Positions 35,395 through 43,520 of a stretch of DNA of 43,894 nucleotides are shown one piece after another. The DNA is from Bacillota bacterium (GTDB taxonomy: Bacteria > Actinomycetota > Aquicultoria > Aquicultorales > Aquicultoraceae). The translations under genes and the position numbers were made by a program. The notes beneath the pieces were generated by a model, which saw only the letters and a list, made by a program, of their open reading frames with translations, did not search any database and was not told the origin of the DNA. The DNA is taken from assembly GCA_023511485.1 (NCBI GenBank), contig JAIMBH010000011.1:33485-77378 (forward strand), in the 5' to 3' direction. The number at the start of each line of letters is the position of its first letter. Positions within the stretch are counted from its first letter, which is position 1.

Positions 35395-36291
35395 CTAACT
35401 TGATTTAACAACCAGGACAGGGCACGGCGCATGTCCAATAACTCTTTCAGTTACGCTACCCATAAGCAGTCTCTTGAGCCCTGTGTGGCCATGACTTCCC
35501 ATAACGATAACATCCGATTCTAGCTTCTTGGCGAGATCCAGAATTTTCTCGGGAGCGTCTCCGTCCCTGACGAATGATGTTGCGCTGATTTTCGCAACCT
35601 TCGCAGTGTTTTCTACAGTTTCGGCAATTTCCCTTGCCTTTTCTACCATCTTATCTACAAAATCTGGCGCTTCGCCGTATGCCTCTGGCGGCACGTCAAC
35701 AACAGAGAGAATATCAAGTGTCCTTCCATACGTTTGAGCGAAGGTTATGGCTCTACTTGCAGCGACATCGCTGTACTTTGAGCCATCTACAGCAAGCAAT
35801 ATCTTACCCCATTTTATTACGCTCTTCTCCGGCATAACAAGCACATCGATCGGGCTGTAGCCTATAACCCTTGCAGTAACACTTCCCATAAGGACTCTTT
35901 CGATTCCCGTAAGACCCCTTCTGCCCATAACAATGAGATCGCAATCTCTCGATTGAGCTACATCGATTATGGCCTCATGGATATTTCCCTCTTCTAAGAA
36001 AGTGTAGATTTCAACGCCTTCTTGAGTTGCTATTTTTCTGGCTTCCTCCAGAACCTTTTCTCCCGGCTCTTTAAATGCTTCCCTAATGTTACGAACTCCT
36101 ATAAGGTCTATATCTCCTTCATATGAAGGAATAACTGTTACGGCGGTTACACCGCAATGGTGATCTCGCGCAAATCGTATGCTCTGTCTAAGTGCGTTTT
36201 TGCTGGACTCCGAACCGTCGATGGCAACTAATAGTAAGATATTCCTCACCCTTTTCATGGCAATTAATCTACCCATAGTAGTCATATTCAT
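35395..36291 (-). CDS. universal stress protein, two UspA domains (second copy)
   Basis: A 298-residue tandem UspA protein. Both domains end in a complete ATP motif: GRRGLTGIERVLMGS (domain 1) and GSHGHTGLKRLLMGS (domain 2). The sequence is clearly related to the product of 34372-35229 across its length, so the pair probably arose by duplication. Start ATG 36291 is preceded by AAGGAAG; a methionine 11 residues later is an alternative. It is separated from its sister by a terminator hairpin, so the two are transcribed independently. Confidence 0.92.
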   Translation of the reverse strand: MNMTTMGRLIAMKRVRNILLLVAIDGSESSKNALRQSIRFARDHHCGVTAVTVIPSYEGDIDLIGVRNIREAFKEPGEKVLEEARKIATQEGVEIYTFLEEGNIHEAIIDVAQSRDCDLIVMGRRGLTGIERVLMGSVTARVIGYSPIDVLVMPEKSVIKWGKILLAVDGSKYSDVAASRAITFAQTYGRTLDILSVVDVPPEAYGEAPDFVDKMVEKAREIAETVENTAKVAKISATSFVRDGDAPEKILDLAKKLESDVIVMGSHGHTGLKRLLMGSVTERVIGHAPCPVLVVKSS

Positions 36292-36417
36292 AATAACCAG
36301 CTTCCTTTTTCATATAGCTATCAGCCATCAGCTTTTAGCTATCGGCTTTTGATTCTTCCTACGGCTTAAGCTAGACGCTGGTCGCTGACAGCTGACTGCT
36401 TGATTATTAGTTGATTA
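36292..36417. repeat. short repeats in the gap before a TauE gene
   Basis: TAGCTATCAGC (36315-36325) and TAGCTATCGGC (36336-36346) form a near-perfect direct pair, followed by an AGC/CTG-rich stretch to 36396. TGATTATTAGT is perfectly duplicated at 36401-36411 and 36412-36422, the second copy containing the TauE stop codon. Confidence 0.45.
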
Positions 36418-37584
36418 TTAGTTAACGGCCTTCTCTAGACCCCTAACAGGTTCTGGTTTTACTGCCGGCTTATGTCGCATCGCTTTTATCATGCTGCCCA
36501 AGATAATCGTTGCACCAAGTGCAAGGGCAAATGCCATTATGTAGAAGCTTATGCTGCTAAGGGTAGGCACTAAATCTTTTGATATGCTGGTTAAGCCAAG
36601 CTGGTTGGTATACTTTGGAATAGCAAATCCCCTACTAAAGGCAACTATTAACATAATTGTACCCATTACGACCTTTATCATATAGTCCTTTACATAAGTG
36701 GTACCCAAAGCACCCAGTTGTACACCAAAAAGCGATCCGGCAAGAATTAATAGGACCAGCCTGATATCTATATTGCCTACCAACGCCCATTCCGTCGAGC
36801 CGACAAAACCCATTACAAATGCGATAACTAGCTCTGTTGCGGACGCTACCAGACTTGATGCACCAATTACATACATCATTCCCGGTACGCCAATAAACCC
36901 TCCAACCGCAATCGTTGCTGCAAGAAGACCGGTTGCAAGACCAACTGGTACAGTTATCCACATAGATATCTTAAGGTTTGCAGTTTTGAAGTGCATCATT
37001 GGAGGGATGTTTAGTTTTTGCAGAGCTAGAGCCAACCGAGGTTGTGGAGCTGGTCCAGTTTGTTTTTTTGTTTTCCAGGCGTCGTAGAAAACATAGCTGC
37101 CTACTGTTATAAGTATGACAAGAAAAGCAAAGCTAACATATAGATTTGAGCCTGCTTCTCCCCACATATGTTGTATGTATTTTTGAATCTTAATACCGAG
37201 TTCTACGCCAACTGATGCTGAAATACCTAAAGTCAATCCCAGCTTTAGATCGACCTGTCCATACTTGTGACGCTTAATTGCACCGACTAAAGCTTTTGGG
37301 AACTTGTGGCACATGTTGCTCGCGACTGCGACAAGTCCAGGTACGCCAAGACTCATCATTGCAGGAGTTAAAACAAAAGCGCCTCCCGAGCCGATAAAGC
37401 CACTTACCAATCCACCTATAAAACCAACAATAAACAAGAACACCGCATTAAAAATAGTAAGTTCAATGAACTTATTCCCCTTGAACGCTGTAACTGCCTC
37501 ACCGGTAGCTAATGCCGGTGCTGATAACAGCAGAAGCATTAATATTGCTAATAGCGCAGGGATGATAATTTTCCGTCGTGACAT
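36418..37584 (-). CDS. TauE/SafE-family permease (sulfate/sulfite transport candidate)
   Basis: A 388-residue membrane protein with a signal-like first helix (about 7-26) and about eight helices. It shows the two inverted TauE repeats (GFIGGLVSGFIGSGGAFVLTP about 55-75; GLLAAT...GGFIGVPGM about 215-235) and NMCHKFPKALVGAIKRHKYG (about 91-110), typical of the large TauE proteins carried near sat/apr/dsr genes in sulfate reducers. Some of these are considered sulfate or sulfite transporters; direction and ion are not settled by sequence. AGGGTGA precedes the ATG. The 78-residue membrane gene upstream is a likely partner. A short part of this gene is duplicated near 39990. Confidence 0.85.
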   Translation of the reverse strand: MSRRKIIIPALLAILMLLLLSAPALATGEAVTAFKGNKFIELTIFNAVFLFIVGFIGGLVSGFIGSGGAFVLTPAMMSLGVPGLVAVASNMCHKFPKALVGAIKRHKYGQVDLKLGLTLGISASVGVELGIKIQKYIQHMWGEAGSNLYVSFAFLVILITVGSYVFYDAWKTKKQTGPAPQPRLALALQKLNIPPMMHFKTANLKISMWITVPVGLATGLLAATIAVGGFIGVPGMMYVIGASSLVASATELVIAFVMGFVGSTEWALVGNIDIRLVLLILAGSLFGVQLGALGTTYVKDYMIKVVMGTIMLIVAFSRGFAIPKYTNQLGLTSISKDLVPTLSSISFYIMAFALALGATIILGSMIKAMRHKPAVKPEPVRGLEKAVN

Positions 37585-37742
37585 AGATCACCCTTCTTTC
37601 ACTATTTACTTAACAGAATTGGTTGAGCAAACGATTTAATTAATCGCTAATGTGAACTTTCTTACTTGGCATCTGCTCATCCTCTTGCGCAAGGCCTAAA
37701 TGCCTTTCCATGCCCTTTATGAAATTTTAAAAGATCAGTTCG

Positions 37743-37979
37743 CTATTTCTTCTTTGCAACGAGCCCAAATGAGGCCATTAGGCTGTCCGCAAAATTCCCG
37801 TGAACAAACGAGAATATAAAAACAGTGATTAGCGGTAAAACCGCATATGCTCCACCTTTCGCCCATGTCTCCCTTACGAAATTCTCATTCGCAAATACAG
37901 CCACATACAACGCTATAGATGCAATTCCAAAAAGTAATGCCTTTGCAATGGGCTTCTTACCGCTTTTGGCGTTTGCCAT
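37743..37979 (-). CDS. 78-residue two-helix membrane protein of unknown function
   Basis: The sequence starts with a Lys-rich tail (about 1-11), then two hydrophobic segments (about 12-30 and 42-62) and ends in KKK. No family was recognised. A strong AAAGGAGG precedes the ATG. It lies directly upstream of the TauE permease on the same strand (158-base gap) and may be an accessory subunit of it. It is not related in sequence to the three-helix proteins encoded after the other two TauE genes. Confidence 0.7.
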   Translation of the reverse strand: MANAKSGKKPIAKALLFGIASIALYVAVFANENFVRETWAKGGAYAVLPLITVFIFSFVHGNFADSLMASFGLVAKKK

Positions 37980-38434
37980 ACTTCCAACCTCCTTTCCTAC
38001 TGTATTAGTATCATCACTCTCCTTTACTTAGGGCTTAAATTCCTAGAATTTACTAATCTATTTGGCTAGTGTAATTGCGGTATTGCATGAAGGCGTTTGT
38101 CAAAGAATTCTTCCTTCAGCGTACTGGCCTAATTTCATATTAGCACTATGGGTAATTTCGTCAATGGTTTACGTAATTACCCATCTATTGGAAACAAGTT
38201 TAACTCCTAATTTTGTACTAAGTTATGCTCTATTATGGTAATAGCTATACCACCACCACTACTTATCGTTATACCCCAATACCTGCCGAGGCATAACGCG
38301 GACCATAATAAAAATTTTGCTACGCATTATTCTTGATAAGTTTTTAGCAATCGCCCCGATGTGGTTTTCTACTGTACGTGCTCAAATACATGTAGGGCAA
38401 AATCAACAATCTCAGGAAGGAGGGAGTATTAGAT
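37980..38434. promoter_or_regulatory. 455-base divergent regulatory gap with palindromes
   Basis: No gene is supported. It separates two divergent transport units. It contains a perfect 10-bp-arm inverted repeat ATGGGTAATT / AATTACCCAT (38148-38157, 38175-38184) and a perfect palindrome CTATTA-TGG-TAATAG (38230-38244). At 38211-38224 TTTTGTACTAAGTT resembles, with one gap, the minus-strand sat/dsrC element; this similarity is weak. No complete -35/-10 pair was recognised on either strand. Confidence 0.45.
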
Positions 38435-39382
38435 TTGAGTAAAAGAGTAGTAGTTGTTTTTGTAACCGCCTTCATTTTAGTTTTATTAATTGCAAGCGCC
38501 GTCGTGGCAGCTTCAGGGCCAATCGACAGCCCTGTTCAAGGAACACCCTGGTGGGTCTGGCCCTTGGCATTGTTTGTGCTTACTTTTGTTATGGGAATTG
38601 TAGCAATCCCCGCAGGTGTAGGAGGCGGGGTTCTTTTTGTACCCATCGTAAGCAGCTTTTTTCCGTTTCACCTGGACTTTGTTAGAGGTGCAGGCTTAAT
38701 GATCGCCCTCTCGGGTTCGCTTGCAGCCGGACCGGGTCTTCTCAAGAAGGGACTCGCAGACCTTAGATTGGCAATGCCCGTCGCCCTTATAGCATCTATA
38801 TTTTCAATTGTGGGTGCGGCGGTAGGTCTTGCACTGCCACAAAGGATCGTACAGCTTGGCCTTGGAGGAGTCATCCTGGCTATCGTTGTAGTTATGATTT
38901 TGGCTAAAAAATCTGAGTACCCGGCGGTTAAAACGCCAGATTCGCTCTCGACAGCCCTAAGGATCACCGGTATTTACCATGAGGATTCGACTAAGCAGGA
39001 TATCGACTGGAAGATTCACCGCACCCCCGTCGGATTAGCATTATTTGCTCTAATTGGATTTATGGCCGGAATGTTTGGCCTTGGTGCTGGCTGGGCAAAT
39101 GTTCCTGTTTTAAATCTGGTAATGGGTGCACCGCTTAAACTATCAGTGGCAACTAGCAGTTTTTTACTATCAATAACCGATACTTCTGCAGCATGGGTCT
39201 ATATAAACAAAGGAGCAATATTGCCACTTGTTGTAGCCCCTTCGATTATCGGTATGATGATTGGGGCTTTTGTCGGAGCCAAACTTTTAGCAAAAGCGAA
39301 ACCTTCAGCAATTAGATATGCAGTCATAGCAATGTTGTTTTTATCAGGATTAAGGGCTTTCCTTAAAGGCTTTGGCATATAA
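38435..39382 (+). CDS. TauE/SafE-family permease, module copy 1
   Basis: A 315-residue permease with a first helix (about 4-24) and about eight further segments. TauE repeats are visible as IPAGVGGGVLFVPIV (about 54-68) and GLGAGWANVPVLNL (about 210-223), followed by SITDTSAAWVYIN. It shares these and most of its length with the product of 40484-41458, so the genes are paralogues; it is only distantly related to the 36418 permease. Start is TTG 38435 with GGAAGGAGG about 10 nt upstream. A three-helix membrane-protein gene follows at 84 bases. Confidence 0.85.
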   Translation: MSKRVVVVFVTAFILVLLIASAVVAASGPIDSPVQGTPWWVWPLALFVLTFVMGIVAIPAGVGGGVLFVPIVSSFFPFHLDFVRGAGLMIALSGSLAAGPGLLKKGLADLRLAMPVALIASIFSIVGAAVGLALPQRIVQLGLGGVILAIVVVMILAKKSEYPAVKTPDSLSTALRITGIYHEDSTKQDIDWKIHRTPVGLALFALIGFMAGMFGLGAGWANVPVLNLVMGAPLKLSVATSSFLLSITDTSAAWVYINKGAILPLVVAPSIIGMMIGAFVGAKLLAKAKPSAIRYAVIAMLFLSGLRAFLKGFGI

Positions 39383-39465
39383 GAGCCTGTCAATATGATA
39401 TGCACGCATAGCGAAAATTTAATATCGCTTGGTGCAGAATAAGAATTCAGCAGATAGGAGGTTGT

Positions 39466-39957
39466 ATGGCTGTTTCACCAAGTAAAGCAAAAAATTTGTC
39501 TGATAAAACAGTGTCCCAAGTAGAAGCGAAGACATTATCATCTAAAGGCCGTACGCCCGGAGCTACCGAGGAGCAGATGATTTATGCCAGCATTCTTGGA
39601 AACGGGCGCAAAATTGGCTTAGCGGGGATAATAGTTGCTTTTATAGTTTATCTTTCAGGGATTGTTGCTCCCAAAATGCCACTTTCTGATGTTCCAAAAT
39701 ACTGGCAACTTCCATCAGGCGAGTTTATGAAGACTGTGGGGCTTCATCCAGGATGGTCATGGGTTGGAATGTATCATTATGGAGATATGCTTAATTTCTT
39801 TGGAGTTGCAATCCTTGGGCTGATAAGTATTGTTTGTTATCTAGCGATAATACCAAAACTATTACGCAAAAAAGATATAACTTATACGACTATAGCCCTT
39901 TTAGAGGTTATCGTGCTTTTATTTGCAGCTTCCGGCATTGTTCATATAGGAGAATAA
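39466..39957 (+). CDS. three-helix membrane protein, module copy 1
   Basis: A 163-residue protein: soluble N-terminus (about 1-48), helix 1 (about 50-70), an exterior loop with GLHPGWSWVGMYHYGDML, helix 2 (about 107-127) and helix 3 (about 134-158). The paralogue at 41508-41981 shares EEQ-(ML)-(IL)-Y in the N-terminus, the HxGWSW...HGD loop and the CYLAI end of helix 2. The conserved His, Trp and Asp residues in the loop suggest a functional site. Family not recognised; DUF1634, another TauE companion, was considered but not confirmed. GGAGG precedes the ATG. Confidence 0.75.
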   Translation: MAVSPSKAKNLSDKTVSQVEAKTLSSKGRTPGATEEQMIYASILGNGRKIGLAGIIVAFIVYLSGIVAPKMPLSDVPKYWQLPSGEFMKTVGLHPGWSWVGMYHYGDMLNFFGVAILGLISIVCYLAIIPKLLRKKDITYTTIALLEVIVLLFAASGIVHIGE

Positions 39958-40483
39958 TTGAGTAGAATATCTAGGTATGCGCTTGGCTGCCTATAAGACC
40001 AACAATAAACAAGAACACCGCAATTAGTATTGTTTATCAGGTTTTTTGGGTACCGCCTACGCATAACCAGATACTATTGCGCTGTGGAGCTGTGCCAGCT
40101 TGTTTGAAAAGCATAGGCAGCCAAGACACGTAAGACATTCAAGAATGCCCCAGGCGCTAGGTAAACCTAGCACCAATTTCAAGTTGGACTTTATTACTAC
40201 CGCCTGAAACGAAATTAAATAATCGCCTGTGCCAGCACAAAACGCATGCATATACATGTATAAACCCAATGGTTTATACCAATGGTATCGTTCTGCATGG
40301 TGCGGTAGGAGCATGGTGCAGCATAACGTTTAACTCACATCACTATTTTGCATGAAGAGATATCTTAACCAGAGGATATCTTAACCAGAGATATCTTGGG
40401 CAAGCACTAGAAGCGATGCGTATGCTTAAAATCACAAGCACGGTAGTAGGCGTCCAAACAAAAAATAAGAGGAAGGATGATCA
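39958..40483. pseudogene. 526-base gap with TauE-like relic and tandem repeats
   Basis: 39990-40022 matches 37415-37447 of the TauE gene at 36418-37584 in 32 of 33 bases. 40081-40105 matches 37041-37065 in 21 of 25, but the two blocks are in reversed order relative to that gene. Inverted repeats CTTGGCTGCCTAT (39982-39994) and ATAGGCAGCCAAG (40113-40125) bracket the segment. In the minus-strand reading of 40080-40310 fragments recall TauE but with stops and frame changes. I read it as a rearranged, decayed TauE copy. The end of the gap holds a 16-bp tandem repeat (40359-40390) before the next gene. Confidence 0.5.
40359..40397 (+). repeat. 16-bp direct repeat upstream of TauE module copy 2
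   Basis: GATATCTTAACCAGAG occurs twice back to back (40359-40374 and 40375-40390), followed by a third partial copy ATATCTT (40391-40397). It ends about 87 bases before the TauE start and could be an iterated regulator site. Confidence 0.65.
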
Positions 40484-41458
40484 ATGACGCGCAGAATAAC
40501 AGTACTCTCTACCTTGTTTACCGCCTTCATATTTTTAATGGTTTTAGCACAACCTGTGTTTGCCTCAAGCAACAGCTCAGCGGCAAACTCATCAACGACA
40601 GTGTGGTGGATTTGGCCTTTACTACTATTTGTCGTTACTCTTGCTATGGGTATAGTCGCCGTACTCGGAGGAGTTGGCGGTGGGGTTCTTTTCACGCCCA
40701 TAGTAGGTAGCTTCTTCCCATTTGGCATGGATTTTGTTCGTGCTGCCGGCTTATTGGTGGCTTTATCCGGTGCGCTTGCAGCCGGGCCGGGTTTGCTTAA
40801 GAAAGGACTTGCCGATCTTCGTCTGGCTATACCGGTTGCTTTAATAGCATCTGCGGGCTCTATTGGCGGCGCCATGCTGGGGCTCTGGGTCTCAAAACTA
40901 CCCGGCGGCAAAGACATTATACAGGTCAGCCTAGGCGTCGTAATCTTAGCCATCGTTCTTATAATGTTAATGGCTAAGAAGTCGGAGTTTCCTGAAGTTA
41001 AAAAGGCCGATAAACTATCAACAGCCCTTAAGATTACCGGTGTTTATCATGAGCCTACAACCAATCAAAGCATCGATTGGAAAATTCATAGGACCCCAAC
41101 GGGGCTTTTCACTTTTATCTTTATAGGTTTACTTGCCGGAATGTTTGGCCTCGGAGCCGGATGGGCAAATGTACCGGTTCTTAACCTCTTGATGGGTGCT
41201 CCGCTAAAGATATCGGTCGCAACCAGTAAATTTTTGCTTTCCATAACCGATACTTCTGCAGCATGGGTCTATATTAATAGTGGAGCCGCAATACCAATGA
41301 TTATTGTCCCATCGATAATAGGGATCATGTTAGGCTCATTTATCGGAGTTAAGCTGCTCACTAAAACCAAACCAAACATAATCAAAATCATCGTCATATT
41401 TATTCTTATCGTTTCAGGCTCAACTTCTATACTTAAGGGCCTACACATTATGAAATAA
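40484..41458 (+). CDS. TauE/SafE-family permease, module copy 2
   Basis: A 324-residue paralogue of the 38435-39382 permease with the same layout: signal-like first helix (about 8-26), GGVGGGVLFTPIV (about 61-73), KKGLADLRLAIPVALIAS (about 106-123), GLGAGWANVPVLNL (about 222-235) and SITDTSAAWVYIN. A Ser/Asn-rich stretch (about 29-40) follows the first helix. GAGGAAGG precedes the ATG. The three-helix gene follows after 49 bases. Ion specificity cannot be read from sequence; proximity to sat makes sulfate or another sulfur oxyanion the leading guess. Confidence 0.85.
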   Translation: MTRRITVLSTLFTAFIFLMVLAQPVFASSNSSAANSSTTVWWIWPLLLFVVTLAMGIVAVLGGVGGGVLFTPIVGSFFPFGMDFVRAAGLLVALSGALAAGPGLLKKGLADLRLAIPVALIASAGSIGGAMLGLWVSKLPGGKDIIQVSLGVVILAIVLIMLMAKKSEFPEVKKADKLSTALKITGVYHEPTTNQSIDWKIHRTPTGLFTFIFIGLLAGMFGLGAGWANVPVLNLLMGAPLKISVATSKFLLSITDTSAAWVYINSGAAIPMIIVPSIIGIMLGSFIGVKLLTKTKPNIIKIIVIFILIVSGSTSILKGLHIMK

Positions 41459-41507
41459 GGGGTCAGTATTTTCGATTAACTGATACATTTTGCCAGGAGG
41501 TGTTAAT

Positions 41508-41981
41508 ATGGCTAAGACGACAGAGGTTAGTAAGCAAGAAAGCGTAGCTTTAGGCGCGCCTGAAAAAGTTTCAGTTAGCGCTACTGAAGAGCAGCTTTTA
41601 TATTCAAAAATCCTGGATATTTGCATGAAAATAGGTCTTGTCGGCATTGTCTTGTCTTTCATTATTTATGCTTCAGGTATACTGCCTCCGAAAATATCAA
41701 TCGATGAAGTTATAAGCAAGTGGAGCGATGCTAAGACATATAATACAATGCTTTCTGAGAACGGCATCCACCACGGCTGGAGCTGGACGCAATTCTATGC
41801 ACACGGAGATTTTCTAAACCTTTTCCCGATCGCATTTTTGGCCGGTATAACTATTCTCTGCTATTTAGCAATCGTGCCGGTTCTTTTTAAGAAAAAGGAT
41901 GCAGTTTATGCGGTTCTAGCTATTGTGGAGGTGCTTATCCTTCTAGGTGCCGCCTCAGGTCTTATTGCAGCAGGACACTAA
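41508..41981 (+). CDS. three-helix membrane protein, module copy 2
   Basis: A 157-residue paralogue of the 39466-39957 product: N-terminal soluble part (about 1-38), helix 1 (about 40-60), loop with GIHHGWSWTQFYAHGDFL, helix 2 (about 98-118) and helix 3 (about 125-150). I chose ATG 41508 because CAGGAGGTG lies 6 nt upstream; a TTG at 41490 would put this site inside the gene. It is the last gene of its module, followed by a strong terminator. Confidence 0.77.
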   Translation: MAKTTEVSKQESVALGAPEKVSVSATEEQLLYSKILDICMKIGLVGIVLSFIIYASGILPPKISIDEVISKWSDAKTYNTMLSENGIHHGWSWTQFYAHGDFLNLFPIAFLAGITILCYLAIVPVLFKKKDAVYAVLAIVEVLILLGAASGLIAAGH

Positions 41982-42008
41982 CATAATTGTTTAATCTCTT
42001 AACAAGCT

Positions 42009-42036
42009 ATGGGGCAATCTTTTTGGATTGCCCCAT
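42009..42036 (+). terminator. terminator of TauE module copy 2
   Basis: A perfect 11-bp stem (ATGGGGCAATC / GATTGCCCCAT) with loop TTTTTG, followed by CTTACGTTTTT, 28 bases after the stop codon at 41981. Confidence 0.88.
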
Positions 42037-42107
42037 CTTACGTTTTTAAGACAGTCGATATGCTGGCCTTTCCTTATCTATAACCAGTAAACTTATTTGC
42101 TACTTAC

Positions 42108-42167
42108 TTGACAAATAACTGTATTAATGCTAAGCTTTATGGAACATTTGTTACAATCCGAATGTTC
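42108..42167 (+). promoter_or_regulatory. sat promoter with AACATTTG element and palindrome
   Basis: TTGACA (42108-42113), 17-base spacer, TAAGCT (42131-42136), 6 bases, AACATTTGTTACAAT (42143-42157). The element overlaps an inverted repeat GAACATT (42142-42148) / AATGTTC (42161-42167). The first 14 bases of the element and both promoter boxes recur with the same spacing before dsrC. Transcription would start near 42143, giving a leader of about 157 nt. Confidence 0.78.
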
Positions 42168-42299
42168 TTGCTTCTTGAATTGGCTTTGAGAGCTTGCCAT
42201 TTCAAATTATCATTATTTTGAAAATTATTATGCGGGACAGACCTTGAACGTATATATTCGTTTCAGCTTAAAATTCAAAAGGCAACTTAAGGAGGTATT

Positions 42300-43520
42300 A
42301 TGTCAAAATTAGTTCCCCCTCATGGCGGTGGCGAGTTAAAGCCGCTACTACTCGAAGGCGATGAGCTAAAAGAAGCATGGGAAAAGGCGCAAACTCTTGA
42401 GAAGGTCATGATGACTTCTCGCGAAACCGGAGACCTTATTATGATGGGTATCGGTGCCTTCACCCCACTCGAAGGTTTCATGACCAAAGCTGACTGGAAA
42501 GGTGTTTGCGATGAGTACAAGATGGAAAATGGTATCTTCTGGCCTATCCCAATCACCCTTTCCACCTCAAAAGAGCAAGCTAAAAATTTAAAAGAGGGTC
42601 AAGAAGTTGCGTTAGTCGACACTGAAACCGGCGAACTTATGGGCAGCATGGAGATCACCGAGAAATACGAGATAGACAAAGTCTATGAGTGCAAGCAGGT
42701 GTTTAGAACTGACGATATCGATGGTCACCCAGGTGTGCAGAAGGTTATGGCACAGGGTGATGTAAACCTAGCAGGTAAAGTCAAAGTCTTTAGCGAGAGC
42801 TACTTCCCAGAGATGTTTAAAGGCGTTTACATGCGCCCAGCTGAAACAAGAAAAGCTTTCGAGGAGAGGGGCTGGAGCACAGTCGCTGCGTTGCAGCTCA
42901 GAAACCCAATGCACCGCTCACACGAATTTCTAGCAAAAATCGCAATTGAGGTAACCGACGGTGTCCTGATCCACCAGCTGGTTGGTAAGCTAAAACCGGG
43001 TGATATTCCGGCTGAGGTTCGCGTAAAAGCTATCGACAAGCTTGTCGAACTTTACTTTGTACCAAACACCGTTATTCAGGCAGGATACCCGGCGGAGATG
43101 CGTTATGCAGGACCGCGTGAGGCACTCCTTCATGCAACCTTCCGCCAGAACTACGGCTGCAGCCATCTTATTGTTGGCCGTGACCACGCCGGTGTTGGTG
43201 AATACTATGGGCCATTTGATGCTCAGCATATTTTTGACGAGATCCCGAAGGATGCCCTTATCACAAAACCACTCAAGATTGACTGGACCTTCTATTGCCA
43301 CAAGTGCGATGGTATGGCTTCAATGAGAACCTGTCCGCACGGCAAAGAAGATAGGCTACTTCTCAGCGGAACCAAGCTTAGGAAGATGCTCTCTGAGGGC
43401 GAAGAGGTACCGGATCACTTCAGCCGCCCAGAAGTTCTCGAGATTCTAAGAGAGTACTATTCAAGCCTTACAGAGAAGGTAGAAGTTAAATTGCACAAAT
43501 ACGCAGAGGGCGAGAAATAA
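42300..43520 (+). CDS. sat: sulfate adenylyltransferase (ATP sulfurylase)
   Basis: Activates sulfate with ATP to APS and pyrophosphate, the first cytoplasmic step of sulfate reduction. The 406-residue single-domain enzyme has [11 protein letters not shown] (199-209), the substrate-binding GRDHAG (293-298) and AQHIFDE. CHKC...CPH (Cys333, Cys336, Cys345, with His347 nearby) looks like the zinc site seen in homo-oligomeric prokaryotic Sat such as that of Thermus. No APS kinase domain is fused, consistent with a dissimilatory role. AAGGAGG lies 6 nt before the ATG. The upstream promoter resembles that of dsrC. aprAB is not found in the remaining window. Confidence 0.97.
   Translation: MSKLVPPHGGGELKPLLLEGDELKEAWEKAQTLEKVMMTSRETGDLIMMGIGAFTPLEGFMTKADWKGVCDEYKMENGIFWPIPITLSTSKEQAKNLKEGQEVALVDTETGELMGSMEITEKYEIDKVYECKQVFRTDDIDGHPGVQKVMAQGDVNLAGKVKVFSESYFPEMFKGVYMRPAETRKAFEERGWSTVAALQLRNPMHRSHEFLAKIAIEVTDGVLIHQLVGKLKPGDIPAEVRVKAIDKLVELYFVPNTVIQAGYPAEMRYAGPREALLHATFRQNYGCSHLIVGRDHAGVGEYYGPFDAQHIFDEIPKDALITKPLKIDWTFYCHKCDGMASMRTCPHGKEDRLLLSGTKLRKMLSEGEEVPDHFSRPEVLEILREYYSSLTEKVEVKLHKYAEGEK

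Larger units (their letters stand above)
41982..42299. other. 318-base gap upstream of sat
   Basis: It holds the terminator of the TauE module (42009-42036) and the sat promoter with its downstream palindrome (42108-42167). The remaining ~130-nt leader has no further structure that I can recognise. Confidence 0.7.

Noticed and set aside
40057-40314. Possible 85-residue minus-strand gene in the gap between the TauE modules
   Set aside because: No ribosome site, odd Cys/His/Leu composition, and it lies over DNA with TauE-like relics in shifting frames. Treated as part of a decayed copy.
42142-42167. Rex or HcpR operator at sat
   Set aside because: The arms GAACATT/AATGTTC and the TTGTTACAA core do not fit the long TTGTnAn...TnACAA type palindromes of these regulators.
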